Shown here: positions 24,231 through 35,784 of the stretch, piece after piece
Position numbering within the stretch: the first letter of the stretch is position 1
How the letters are laid out: each line of letters begins with the position of its first letter
Source: Siphonodentalium dalli
Lineage: Eukaryota; Mollusca; Scaphopoda; Gadilida; Siphonodentaliidae
Direction of reading: 5' to 3'
Length of the DNA: 64,000 nucleotides
Assembly (NCBI GenBank): GCA_032622095.1
Contig: CP136063.1
Span: 27,840,987-27,904,986, forward strand
The notes under the pieces: generated by a model
Told to the model about the DNA's origin: nothing
Seen by the model: the letters and a program-made list of their open reading frames with translations, nothing else
Database searches by the model: none
Position numbers and translations under genes: made by a program

Positions 24231-25895
24231 TCGGTTAGTCTCATATATATTTTGAAGACCTCTGTCTGTTTGTCTGTTTGTCTGTCTGTCCTTAATACAA
24301 ATCTACGATTCTCGACCGATCGGGACGAAACTTGGTACGTGTGTGTAGTTTGACCAGGCGGTGGTCGTTGTCGTATTGGCGAGCCCGTGCGACGCCCGTG
24401 CAGCGCATGCGCAGACGAGATCTCGAAAACGGGTGGAGCTATCGACTTGAAATTTGTTATGTGAATGTATCTTGCCCCGAGTACGAATTTTATCGGGTCG
24501 GCGAGCCCGTGCAACGCCAGCTTCGCGCATGCACAGACGAGATATCGGAAACGGGTGGAGCTATCGACTTGAAATTTTGTATGTGAATGTATCTTTCCTC
24601 GGATACGAATTTTATCGGATCGCCGAGCCCGTGCGACGCCAGCTTCGCGCATGCGCAGACCAGATCTCGGAAACGGATGGAGCTATCGACTTGAAATTTG
24701 GTATGTGAATGTATCTTGCCCCGATTACGAATTTTATCGGGCCGCCGAGCCCGGGCGACGCCAGCTTCGCGCATGCGCAGATGAGATATCGGAAACGGGT
24801 GGAGTTATCGACTTTAAATTTGGGTTTTGAATATATATCGACTATATTTTGAAGACCTCTGTCTGTTTGTCGGTCTGTCATTTATACAAATCTACGATTC
24901 TCGACGGATCGGGACGAAACTTGGTACGTGTGTGTAGTTTGACCAGGCGGTTGACGTTGTCGTATTGGCGATCCCGTGCGACACCAGTTTCGCACATGCG
25001 CAGACGAGATCTCGGAAACGGGTGGAGCTATCGACTTGAAATTTGGTATGTGAATGTATCTTGCCCCGGATACGAATTTTATCGGGTCGCCGAGTCCGTG
25101 CGACGCCAGCTTCGCGCAGGCGCAGACCAGATCTCGGAAAAGGGTGGAGCTATCGACTTGAAATTTGGTTACCAGATCTCGGAAACGGGTGGAGCTATCG
25201 ACTTGTAATTTGGTTTTTGAATAGCCCGGTCAACGTCGGGTTCATCGTCTACTATATATTTTGAGACTTCCGTATAAATATAAACTTCCTATATAAGGGT
25301 AAATCTCACGGGAAATGTGATCGGATCATTCGCGAGCCCGTGTGATGGCTCCTTCACTCCTTATCCACTCCCCAGTCACCGCTCTTTATATTTCCCATAT
25401 TTGGGTTGGTTAACCAAATATCGCTCTTTTTTATTTCCTTCGTCTTTTGTATATGACTCATCGCTATAAAGAGCGTATGCGTGTAGTGTGATTCTTATGT
25501 CTGGATTATGACGTGAGTGTGTCTATCTATATATTGTATAATTCTTATGGCTGTCGTTCCTAGGAACGGGGGGAGATTTTCATCGGGTCAGTTTTTCCGC
25601 CCGATGTACCGTCAATCATACCTCTTTTAGGGACGGGTACCATCATTCATCTTGATAAAAAAGACAGAACTAACTCATTGAAAAAATAAATTTAAATTTT
25701 AAGTTTAATAAGCCCGAATTAACTCACTGAAAAACAAAAAAATTAATTAAATATGAATTAAAAACATTAATTAAAAAAAGTAATTAAAACATTTAAAAAT
25801 TTGAAAAATTATTTTTTTTAATTAACTTTAAAAAATTCAATTAAAAAATTGTCATATTTCGAACGATTGCCGCCAGTGGCGGGCTAACCTGCTAG
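24231..25895 (+). mobile_element. Helitron-like non-autonomous element with repeated 5' heads
   Basis: The 3' end has the Helitron signature: a GC hairpin CCGCC-AGT-GGCGG (25871-25883), a short spacer and a terminal CTAG followed by T (25892-25896). Three 5'-like heads occur, each A|TC-led and continuing to ATATTTTGA(A)GAC(C)TC: at 24231, 24838 and 25245. The first two heads share about 170 bp including CTACGATTCTCGAC and GGGACGAAACTTGGTACG. No Rep/helicase is encoded. Either one element has duplicated its head, or two or three copies inserted in tandem. Helitrons make no target duplication, so the 5' limit is uncertain. Confidence 0.65.
24414..25190 (+). repeat. 122-bp tandem repeat inside the Helitron-like element
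   Basis: Units start GACGAGATCTCGGAAACGGG at 24414, 24536, 24658 and 24780 (exactly 122 bp apart), and again at 25003 and 25125, with a shortened unit at about 25170. The second block repeats the first at an offset of 589 bp, including its head. Because 122 is not a multiple of three, the overlapping open frames on both strands drift in frame and are artefacts of a low stop density. Confidence 0.88.
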
Positions 25896-27076
25896 TAAAA
25901 TTATAAAGCAGGCAGAAGAGAAAAAATAATGCAATAAAGTGCTGAAAGATTCTTATTAATTGATGGAAAATGGCCTATGTAACTTTTTATTGAACACGTC
26001 CTTTGGGAAACACTCGCCAATTCGTCAACATTATATATGACGTTGATACGTAGTTGAATCAACAGGTGCCTATGACTGCATTGACTGGCTCTGTTCATAA
26101 GACAGGGCGAACTTTCGTCGTTTTTCCGGAACATTGAAACATGATTTGTCCATTTCGGTTGATATTACTTTTTGTACAACTGTTTACGACTTTAACTGTG
26201 CATGACTGAAACTGTTGTCAGGTATTGTCGGATTTTCATCTCGTAATGTGTAGATTTTAATCAAGTTATTTCTTCCAAAATACAGACATAAACACATGGT
26301 TTTTTCATATTATTGAGATTACATGCTACTGATGAAAATTCTATGCAGTGTTAGCGTATTTATAGATGCACATGTCTATATGATCTTGGTGATATATCGT
26401 GTTCCCTCGCACGATATCTTACAAGTCGTTGCGATGTCATACCGTCAATGCAATTAGACAGTACGTATTCAGACTGGGTCTGCCCTCGCTTGGAATTGCT
26501 CTAATGTGTTACATTCGCGGACAAACAAGGTCGACTATACTATATATTGATCACTCACCTTGTATATCATACATTGGCAGGTTGGTTTTGTTTATCTCAC
26601 ACGTTGTAATTCCTCTGATGGGCGAATAATAACGCCGAGGTGGTGCCTGATTTTCAAAAACTCACGATAGTTTGAATATAAGTATTTGTCTAACAACCGT
26701 CCGCGAGTAACCTTAATTCTGATTGGTTAAGATGAACGCGATTGTCCAATCGCTGCATATGTTGCTTGGAAAGAATTCAAAGTTCAAAGTGTGTGTCGGG
26801 GTCATTACATCTACATGTATCACTATGGTATAAATACAATATCAATTCCTATGTATACTGGATTATGTGTCGGGTCGTATGTTCATCTGTCCGAGAAGCT
26901 GCATGTTTTTGTATCTAAATATATTGTGATAAGACTGTTGATCATTCAGTTAAACTCATCACACGTTGGGCATGTCTGTAGCCCCATTGTTTGCCGTTCG
27001 GCCATCATGTTCATATATCTTCATTTTAAGCTTATTAGCAGTACCAGTATAATAGTGTTACATTCATTATTTTATA
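25896..27076. other. No gene seen; possible intron of the next locus
   Basis: Non-coding. The last about 60 bases before 27078 resemble the sequence before 28222 and end TTATTTTATAG, so at least that part behaves like intron sequence. Confidence 0.4.
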
Positions 27077-27077
27077 G

Positions 27078-27206
27078 ACAGGAGACGGTCGCGAGGACTT
27101 CGTAGACCCAACCCTACGCAGATTGATTACGGATGGAATTACATCAGAGCAACCGGAATCGGAGAGGGAGCTCAAGGAGGCAAACGAGCTGCTACCAATA
27201 ACAACA
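27078..27206 (+). CDS. Candidate internal exon A, 43 codons, phase 0-0
   Basis: Preceded by a pyrimidine/AT-rich TTATTTTATAG acceptor and followed by GTTAGT. It is 129 bp with no stop in phase 0, beginning GDGREDFVDPTLRRL and ending ANELLPITT. Its end resembles exon B, and the flanking introns are similar too, so A and B look like a tandem exon duplication with a period of about 1144 bp. I do not recognise the peptide. It could be part of a repeat-exon host gene or of an unrecognised mobile gene. No start or terminal exon can be placed. Confidence 0.4.
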
Positions 27207-27281
27207 GTTAGTAGATACTGATCACTGGCTGGTGTAATTCATATAGTTTCACCATGATAAACATAAAAAGTAACCTTACAA

Positions 27282-27479
27282 TTGTTTATAGACAAACATT
27301 TGGAACTACAGTATCGTCCATTGAAAATGTTCCGTTGTGCGGTGGAATGCCTAGGTAAAATTATTGCCACAGTCAACAATCACATTCAAATCACACCAAA
27401 TGTTATGTTCATCGACCCATTCTACCCGCTGTCAGTTCAAACTCAAGCTAATCCATGTTACTACATGATTGGGGAATGA
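27282..27479 (+). CDS. Conserved 65-codon open frame, unknown
   Basis: An open frame rich in hydrophobic residues (LELQYRPLKMFRC, CLGKIIATVNNH, MFIDPFYPLSV) that ends NPCYYMIGE. It is kept intact in the second copy at 62344-62541 with one visible change (Met to Ile). A splice-acceptor-like TTGTTTATAG lies at 27282-27291. It could be a terminal exon reached from exon A or a chance frame; the high identity of the two copies makes conservation weak evidence. Confidence 0.3.
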   Translation: MFIDKHLELQYRPLKMFRCAVECLGKIIATVNNHIQITPNVMFIDPFYPLSVQTQANPCYYMIGE

Positions 27480-28221
27480 TCAGATAGAACAAGTGTGCAT
27501 AATGTAATTGTTTTGCAAAGAGAGGAATATTTTTCAATCCAGTTAGTATTTCTCAAAACCTATATATGGTCATACATACCAAATAAGGAATACTACATAT
27601 TGTGAGTTGTAAGTTGAAATTGCACTAAATTAGGAGTTTTAAAACCAACGTAAAGCGCGCAAATCTAAATAAGGAAACGGCGCAATTTTGTGACTCATCT
27701 TATAAACAACCCACTATTATCGAACACAAAACGTGGTTTGTGAATAATGTCATATCATCACTATGCTATATTTTTAGTTTATTCGCGAGGAAATTATCAT
27801 AATTTGATAATGTTATTTCTAAATTATAACTTACAACGAAGGCCGCCCGTCCCTTCAATCGCGCGACGAATTGACAACAACATAGATAATCGTATATATC
27901 TGTCTGGCAGGCCAGTTACCAGGTATCACATATTTCACTGTCGGCAGCACACGTTATAGTCGCACCTCTTGCTCCCTATATATATAGTGTATTAATTATT
28001 TTTCGAATTCTTTGCTGGCAGCTTTTCGTTGATTGATCACAGATTAACCTTCACTAAACCAGGTGTATGATAGTAATTATGGAAGCCGCCATATCCAAAG
28101 TGTTACACAATTGGGGTACGTCTAGCACACATACCTGCCTTTCGGCATCCAGTTCATGTGTGTTCATTTGCAGCTAGTTTATCAATACCAGTTGAACACT
28201 GTTGTATTTATTATTTTATAG

Positions 28222-28353
28222 GCAGGATTCGGGATCACTACAATAGGAAGACCACTTGTACAGAGTTTGATTTATTTTCGTGACAGAATAAAGTCAGTAC
28301 AATCGAAATGGAAGAATATGTTCATTAGAGCAAATGAGCTCTTACCAACAACC
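28222..28353 (+). CDS. Candidate internal exon B, 44 codons, phase 0-0
   Basis: Preceded by TTATTATTTTATAG and followed by the strong donor GTGAGTAT. It is 132 bp and open in phase 0. It starts AGFGITTIGRPLVQSLIYF, has a basic helical middle (RDRIKSVQSKWKN), and ends RANELLPTT, matching the end of exon A. The 60 bp after both exons also match (CACTGG, then TAATTCATATAG). Symmetric phase would let either exon be skipped without a frame change. Function unknown. Confidence 0.42.
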
Positions 28354-28709
28354 GTGAGTATAATTGTGCACTGGATGATGTTCTAATTCATATAGGGTCA
28401 TAAAACACATGCACACAGCGCAGTTTGCTCTAAACATATTTCTTACTCATATTCGAATTGATGCAGTACCAGTTTTCGTGACTGGTGTGGAGATTTAAAA
28501 CTTAGCCAAAACTAGTACGATTTAAAGTAGCTATTGAACAAAAAGGAAGAATAAAGCGTATGTGTACTAAGTAAACTTCGACATTTCATTTCTGTAGTTA
28601 GCCGTCTTCCGTTGGTTGTTGTAGTAATTTCACCCAGTCAATTTCATGTCAGTGATGCCCGTAATAAATATAGAAGTACGCCGTAATTATGATTGGACCA
28701 GGGTGTGAA

Positions 28710-28905
28710 ATATGTCTTTCGTTTCTTTTAAATCACAAAGTAAGATGGGTATGCCACATTGTTTTATACCTTGTGAAACTACTGCCAATTGGCTATATTT
28801 TGATATATAACTTATCGCTGCAGGCCACATTGTTTTTTATCAGAGGCAGAAAAATCAACCCTCCCCCTAAAGTTAAGATGCGCCATGCTGTGTTATAAGG
28901 CACAC
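28710..28905 (+). repeat. Dispersed repeat, inverted partner at 54656-54846
   Basis: CTTTCGTTTCTT, AAGTAAGATGGG, CTGCCAATT and CAGAAAAATCAACCCTCC occur in this order here and in reverse complement at 54656-54846. Non-coding. Confidence 0.7.
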
Positions 28906-28979
28906 ATACATGTCAATAGGCTTAATTAAGTCAACGGCCATTGCAGTCTGCTAAAGAATGTAATAATATATAAGTTCCT

Positions 28980-29600
28980 GTCTACAAACTCAAACATTAA
29001 AGTAGAAACAATATATAATGTACCCCCAGACCCGAAATTTTAATAAATTTAAAAAAAAAACTAAAAAATGATATAAAACGGATTGTTTTTAATTTTCTGG
29101 AAGACAAGAAAAGAAGTAGTAAGGGTGGACATAATTCGTGTATACCGCCATGGATTAAACAATTACATACTAATCAAAAATTCGCCAATATGGAAATTGG
29201 GAAATATGTAAGAATGCACAATTACTTGCTTAAACGGCTTGACTAACAAATCTGTCGTTGATGAACTGCTAAACTATAGTTCAATATATATATCCCGATT
29301 TAAAAACTCGAACAATAAAGTAAAAATTGTACACAATGCACCTCCTGGCACAACATTTTAATAAAATTTGGCTATTTCTCTCTAAAAAATAACCCAAAGC
29401 CATTTTTGTCATCTTCTCGGAAGCCATAAAGCGCAGAATGTAGCGTGATGGAGATATTGGGTGTGTACTATAATTCAATGTCGTTTTTGGATTACAAAAT
29501 AGCTTAATAACGCATTTATCACGATTGCCGCCATCTAATGTCTCACACAACCCAAAGTATTATATGCATTGTATCATGTTAATCCGGGACATCATGATGT
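28980..29600 (+). repeat. Two-copy degenerate tandem repeat, about 300 bp
   Basis: ACAAACTCAAACATTAAAGTAG ... TTTTAATAAA ... TCTGGAAG at 28985-29105 is echoed by AAAACTCGAACAATAAAGTAA ... TTTTAATAAA ... TCTCGGAAG at 29303-29425, and a GCCGCCAT-like word follows each. Related fragments occur in inverted sense at about 31540-31740 and 54380-54560. Confidence 0.5.
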
Positions 29601-29672
29601 GCAATTCTATTTAAAATTTCTACCAGAATGGTGCCCATTATTGACGAATATTGCATTCATGAGCATTCGTGC

Positions 29673-30230
29673 TCAAGTAATCCGTGTCCCTTGAAACAGT
29701 TGCAATTTAAGCGAGGTATTTACAGATGAACAGGACTGTTTCAAAAGAAGCACCGAGTAACAGTAATACATTGCCTGATCGTTATTTATACCAGTTACCT
29801 TTGACATAATCAATAAGAAATTACTTAAACCCGACAATACAAGGTCAATCTCAAAGGATATTATTCCAAATGCTACCAGACATGATGGTACATTTGAGGT
29901 GGATATGTCGTGGATACCATTATCGAAGTCTGGGCTAGACGAGGTTGATGCGGGTTCACACCCGACTTGATTGGGCGAAAATGGGACCGACTTTAAAGCT
30001 AGATGTGAGATAAGGAACATATCATTTTGCCATCCGATAAATACATGACCACTTCGATAAGAAATGATAATTTGTTCACACTCACTGAAGCAACCATATT
30101 TGAAGCAGCGATTTTGATTCTGAGTCAGTGCCTCCAATAATCTGTTATATATACAATCTACAATTGATGTACAATAGCTTCGACCCACAGAAGACAGTCG
30201 TGATAACACCGAGTGAATGTTTCCAGACAC
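29673..30230 (-). CDS. Hypothetical 185-codon open frame
   Basis: The longest open frame in an otherwise empty stretch. It starts with ATG, has no repeats and no recognisable domain, with cysteine-containing segments (FKYGCFSECEQII) and no clear membrane span. There is no supporting splice or promoter context. In DNA of this composition a frame of this length by chance is uncommon but possible; I keep it only as a weak candidate. Confidence 0.2.
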   Translation of the reverse strand: MSGNIHSVLSRLSSVGRSYCTSIVDCIYNRLLEALTQNQNRCFKYGCFSECEQIIISYRSGHVFIGWQNDMFLISHLALKSVPFSPNQVGCEPASTSSSPDFDNGIHDISTSNVPSCLVAFGIISFEIDLVLSGLSNFLLIMSKVTGINNDQAMYYCYSVLLLKQSCSSVNTSLKLQLFQGTRIT

Positions 30231-33200
30231 TAAATCACCATCGCTGCTTTCATTGACTAGTGTCCAATAACGTAAAGAAGATGAGATTCAGAAAAATATA
30301 GCGCTCGTCGTACAAAATTAGTTCAGATTTTGCATCTTCTGAAAAATTGTTTGATCAGTCATAAACATAAGCATAGTCCAGAATGAGAATCCCTCCTGCG
30401 TGTCTGACTTAATTATGCAGTTTCTGTTTAACAAGATCGCCACGAAGGACCGCTTTATTTGCAATATATGAACGCGATAACCTTCAGAAATATAACTGTT
30501 GTTTCCAAATAGGTGGAAAAGTAAACTTGTCTATGTTATTTTACATGTGAATGGCCCATATTCAGATCAGGAGACCTGCTGCTTTTGCAAGCACCATTGG
30601 TGTTTGAAACGTAAAACTCATGCCATTAATGTTTTCAATCAGGCTTTATTCAATATTCGTATTTACAGGCAACACCGGTGGAAAACAATATGGCGAATAA
30701 TTCCTCGTCCCCATATCGTCCTGATTGAACAAAAACATATGCATGTATTCCCCAGACGCTTATCAGTAAATCAGTAAATACTAAACTACGGCTATCGTGT
30801 CAAGATACTGAGTTCGCTCAGCACATTCGGAGTTGTTATGGCTGAGTTATCGTAGGTAAGATTCTGTTCTGCACAGAATGTTGCTATTTGTCATTTCTGA
30901 GATGCAGAGACAAATTACACCAAGACTCGTGATCCCATGTTGTGATCCCATTTGCACATCAAACACTATCACAATATAATATCAGGATACGCACTATAGA
31001 CGGTCCACTCAATAAAGGGTAGCAATTTCTATTAGTCAGTGAGATCCAATTATACTTACTTTTAGAACGGTATACATGAGACCCAATGTATCAGTAGCCC
31101 CGTTCTTGTGATCACGCCTAGTTGATAGAGGGTAACCAACGATTCGTATGAACATGAGTTATTTGATGAGGTATATATATCCGAATTGGTTAATTCTGTT
31201 ATTCGTGGTCGCGTTTTGTTACATATAGCCATAGAGAGTGCCAAGTATGTTTAAATATCGTGGTAGATGTAATATAACCCACATAATTCCATTATTCTTT
31301 TCGCAATGTTAGTCAGACAGCCATCTGCCTTAAACTAATCATGTTCATTGTGAAATAATTTGCACGACATACCACCGATTTTGAAGAACAAATCTTACTT
31401 GAGCGCGAATGAATGCAAATTTTGTCGATCCTCTCACTCTTGGGTACAAACTGATTGTCATTTCAATAGAACTGGCCACTGTTACGTGATAGTATTGCAA
31501 AATGATATGAATATAGTAGGGCTATTGCTTTTATAAGACATTGCATTGCGATGGTGGTGTTAATTTCGACATGACAGATTTAACAATTTCCATCCATATA
31601 CCGGCAACCCTTTTGACAGGCATTTTGGGGGTAATATGCCATGTACATGTAGTAACCGACGACGGCGTGAAATTATCGTACATACAAATTATATCCACCC
31701 ACGCTACATTATTGTCTTTACGCATTTCGAGAAGATGACAAAAAGAGGTTTTTGATTAGTTTCGGACTAAACTAATTAAATACTTAATTAAAAATTGGGA
31801 CCAGGAGGTGCTTTGTGTACCGGTTTCACTTAAATGTTCTAGTCGATGGATCGGGATATAAATATTACATAAAACTGTAGCAGCTTACATGACGTGGACA
31901 GTGCCTCTACAATCTGGACTCATTCATACCCCCGGGTACCAATTATCCTATAGCATCTAGTATAGCAGAATTACTGGTAATTATGTTGCGCGTTGCGGTA
32001 TATACCATTGTTCTCAGCGCGGCTGCTGTCAATCGTGTTATGTAAGATTGCGTGATAGACTATGTAATCTGTAGTTAAACTTTTATCTTACAAATTTGGA
32101 CTTAATACTTTCATATTAATAGCAAATTGTGATTTATATTACAATTTCTTTACAGTTTGACCCATCAGCCGGAGAAATCGGATAGTAAACACTGAAATTA
32201 TGATATAATATTAAAAATATTATGATAGTCAATCGATAAGTCTAGTCTGCAGCATAGGCTTTGCTCTTTACTACTATGGTGCCACTGAAACTCTCAGTTT
32301 GTTGAACGAATAGTTGATTATGATGGAGCTAAAACGCGGGAGTGGGATCGGGGTGATTGTATATCAATAACATTAAGAAATATGCCATTCAGACATCAGT
32401 ATATAACTTAAGTCGGACAAACATTGCAGGACTGTTTAGCTCTTTCGCTCGTTGCTTCGTTAAAAGCGTGACTATATATGACCAATGTTATATCATCTTC
32501 CAGTTTTGTTGGAGTACATGGAGTAAAATTCGTGGCGGGCGGGGGTGGGGTGGGGGGGGGGGGGTAGAATCAACGAAACTTTAAGCTTGTGTTTAGTGTA
32601 AACTAATTTTAACGGATTGACTACTAAGTACTAGTTTGGTAAAATCAGATTTGTTTCAACGAATATTATACATGGAAAAACAATAAATAATAAAAACAGT
32701 TCATAACAAATCACTTGAATCTATAATGGAATGGCCAACGATGTCCAGGAAATCCACCATGCTCTCCTTCCCGCTGTCGAAGTCAGTTTGTGTAGCTTGT
32801 TTTTGAGCGCTCTTTGATGGTGGTTCACCTAGTCTTAGTCGCTCGATATCGATCAGTCTGCGGACTAAGTTACCATATTAATTACACGGCATGTAAGAAT
32901 TAATATTCTAAAATGTTCTTGCAAAATTTTAAATATCAAATTAAACGCTCTTTATATATTAACTTTGATTTTTAAGAGATCTCGACCCTGTTATTATCTT
33001 TGATATTAAGAGAGCCTGTTAACCTGAACATGTACATCTGCGACTCAAATTACTTATTTTTCTATATATTATCGATATTAGATTTATAGAAATTGACGGA
33101 CAGTACCCGTTTAAACACGATCACATTACACTTTTCATAACGTAAAATGCTGTTATATATTATTTATTTACTTATTACCATATTATTGACTATTAACTAC

Positions 33201-33804
33201 ATATAAGACAAATCTTATATCAAGATAAATTGTTTTCTTTGCAAAATTATAAATACAAAATCAAACGCTGTTTATAGCATTAACATGTCTATAATTCACA
33301 CTTTGATAACAATAGTCACAACAATGACATTGTTTTTTCAAAGTTGATGTCACAAGGGATCGTCCAAACAGGCTTTCATGTTTGTCAAAACGCGCTCTCA
33401 TGTTTGTCAAAACATAACATCTACGGAGTTGACATCGCTTGAGTAGAGAGAGAGAGAGATTATTTATTCCTCCATAACCATGCAGCCTTTACTGACCAGT
33501 CAAATCATTCTTTGATATCCGCGATAAAGGATTCAGCATAAAGCATTTTATGAGCAGGGGAAATGTCCGGTGGGTAAATACCTGGGTGGGGAAATAATTA
33601 GTATACATATAAAAACTATCATCGATCAAAATATTATTTCCGAAAACAAACCAATACAGAGACGATTCACAGTGCCAGCTAAGTCAAGTCAATTTACGAC
33701 CTGACAATACAAGGACAACAGCTTAATGCATGCGCTAGACAAACATCCGATGGCGACCACTGTATACGGTGCATTGGTGTACTGGGGATTAACAGTAGTT
33801 ATTT
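30231..33804. other. No gene seen; low-complexity patches
   Basis: Mostly AT-rich non-coding sequence. A G-rich tract with a 13-base G run sits at about 32536-32564, and a GA dinucleotide run at 33445-33459. At 31540-31740 is a degenerate relative of the repeat at 28980. No recognisable coding motif. Confidence 0.45.
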
Positions 33805-33873
33805 AATACACTAGACTGTACACATAATTAGTACACCCGCAGTGTACTGATTATGTGTACAGTCTAGTGTATT
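33805..33873. repeat. Near-perfect 32-bp hairpin
   Basis: The left arm (33805-33836, starting AATACACTAGACTGTAC) and right arm (33842-33873, ending GTACAGTCTAGTGTATT) are complementary over 32 bp with one mismatch, separated by CCGCA. The strength of the pairing suggests a young or constrained structure. Confidence 0.85.
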
Positions 33874-34445
33874 GGTCATGTGTACACATACTAATAATAA
33901 TACTACTGACTCACTGTACCGTGTGACCACACTCCCTAGTCAAGTTGTCTTGCTAATATGCTTTGACTTTTTACTTAATTAATTTGGCCGGTATATATTG
34001 GTAGTGCTAAATAAGCTTTTTACAAAAAACGGGGGTTCGTGGTGGGGTCTGAATTCGGTGCTATGCAGCGCGAGACGACGGCGTAATTAGGGTTGTAAAT
34101 CAGTACATGTGGTCTTATATGAACATAGCATAATGTTGTCAAGAAATATATATATGACTATAGGGTCATACATCCATGTCTGATAAGAGAGGGGGCACCA
34201 AGCCCGTGGAACCCAATTCAACACGTAACAGCCCATCCATGTAGGAATATGATCAATGCTGATGTCTAGCCTTCATGTAGTGGGCCCATGATAACACCTC
34301 AGTTAATTTACATGCACGCAACTCAGTGATAGGTTTTTTTCACGTGTATTGTCCTGATAATTGTCGTGTATCAATGGCGGAAATTAATTGTCCTTCACAT
34401 GTGAGGAGCGTAGTTCTTGGCCGCAACTATAAAGGTGTTTTCGAA
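33874..34445. other. No gene seen left of the 515-bp repeat array
   Basis: Non-coding, including a small open frame at 34326-34517 that runs into the repeat and the LTR flank and is taken as chance. Confidence 0.4.
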
Positions 34446-34532
34446 CCATACTCGCGATTCTGTTGCAAACTATATTGGGCTGAATATCTCCAAATTCACG
34501 TCCTTAGCAATATATAAACGGTAATCGTGTTA
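34446..34532 (+). repeat. Tail of a 515-bp array unit, split by the LTR element
   Basis: CGATTCTGTTGCAAACTATATTGG through CGGTAATCGTGTTA matches the corresponding parts of the units at 49308 and 53250. It resumes after the LTR element at 48869. The last four bases, GTTA, are the left target duplication. Confidence 0.88.
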
Positions 34533-34981
34533 TGTGAGCTAATGAACACATAGATATAGTAGGTACAAGTCTTTATTACGTAGTGAACAATATATGCAGT
34601 GTGTACAAATAGAATGGTCGCCGCGAAATGATGTCCCCGAATGGGTGATGCCTGGTGTGCGTGATGCCTGGATATAACCTCTAGATGAGATGAGTCTAGT
34701 GAAAGCATGATGTGATGGGATGTGGTTGTTTCTTATATACTATTTGGGATGCATATTATATGAGGCGTTTGGCAATACACATCGGGATTGGTTCCTCCGT
34801 TATGGTCATCTCTCTTGACCATATTTGGGAGCCATCTTCATTGTGTTTATTTCTTCGCTGATGATAAGACGTGTGAGGTTTCGAGAACCGAACACGAATA
34901 TCTGAGTTTGGGGTTTTATATATTGGGACATTCGTGTAGTTTAAATCAAGTTGTGAGATTATAATGGGTAGTTATCTCACA
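34533..34981 (-). repeat. 3' LTR of the retrotransposon
   Basis: 449 bp. Differs from the other LTR by five substitutions (near 34731, 34759, 34850, 34862 and 34936). Read on the minus strand it has TATATAAAA about 60 bases in and AATAAA (34572-34577) about 40 bases before its end, a plausible promoter and polyadenylation signal. Flanked on the left by GTTA. Confidence 0.95.
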
Positions 34982-34983
34982 TA

Positions 34984-34996
34984 TGTCCCCCACCCG
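34984..34996 (-). promoter_or_regulatory. Candidate polypurine tract
   Basis: The minus strand reads GGGTGGGGGACATA immediately before the 3' LTR, the expected place for the plus-strand DNA primer. It contains one T within the purine run. Confidence 0.7.
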
Positions 34997-35784
34997 TGTA
35001 AGATTTTTTAGCGCAGCGGAAAATCTTATGTAACATCAAAATTATGGACCTAACTGGGGTAATTGTGATGATATAATGTGGGTGAGGCTGAATGAAGTAT
35101 AATAACATTGATTGTGGTGAAGTTATGATTAATACCTGTGGAACAAAGTTATCTTAAAGTGATGATGTGCCATGTTAAGTTGTCTTAAAATGATGATACG
35201 CAATATTATGAGATTATGAAATAAATGGTGGGAAAAGCTTATATGGGTTGGGTATATAAAATGATCGGGCATGCAGTCATAATGCGTGCTATATTGATAT
35301 GTAGAATAAGGTATGATAATAGAATATAGAATATGATAAGTAATGAATATAACAATACGGTAATAGTGCATGGTATGTTTTGTAAATGATGAACATTGGT
35401 GATGTATTATATAAATGCATGTTGTATTGTTAATAAAATCATGACGATATGTATACATTCGGTATTGGGGTAATGAGAGACCAAATGTTTCTCATCTGCC
35501 GTCAATTGCACAGGGAATTGTTGAGAGCATGTGTCAGAGGTGAAATATTGTTTGGAGTGTGGTATATGAGTCATTAATTAATGCGTTTGTTGATAGATGG
35601 GGAGATCCGTGACCAATGTTATTGAAGATAATCGGCGGTCAGCTGTCTAACTCTTGGGGTTGGCACGTGTCATAATGGCGTTAGCATATGCAGCTGACGT
35701 GGTATGCATGCAGTAACGATATTATAATTAGTCTGTGGGTTTGTGCCCCTTATAGGAAAAAAAATGGTATTATTGGGAAAATGA
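34997..35784. other. Non-coding stretch between env and 3' LTR
   Basis: AT-rich and tyrosine/histidine-biased when translated, with no domain. A probable 3' untranslated part of the retrotransposon. Confidence 0.5.

Larger units (their letters stand above)
27077..28557 (+). repeat. 1.48-kb segment duplicated at 62139-63621 (copy 1)
   Basis: From GACAGGAGACGG to about TTGAACAAA the segment matches 62139-63621 along its length with scattered substitutions and small indels, roughly 97-98 percent by eye, in the same orientation about 35 kb apart. It contains two exon-like units and a 65-codon open frame. The left boundary coincides with the start of the first exon-like unit, because in the second copy a LINE abuts there. 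Confidence 0.85.

Noticed and set aside
24122-25264. Several overlapping open frames of 70-176 codons on both strands
   Set aside because: They follow the 122-bp repeat, which is not a multiple of three and has few stops; the similar peptides in all frames are an artefact.
35129-35458. 109-codon minus-strand frame after env
   Set aside because: Composition-driven (His, Tyr, Ile), no motif, and located in the 3' untranslated part.
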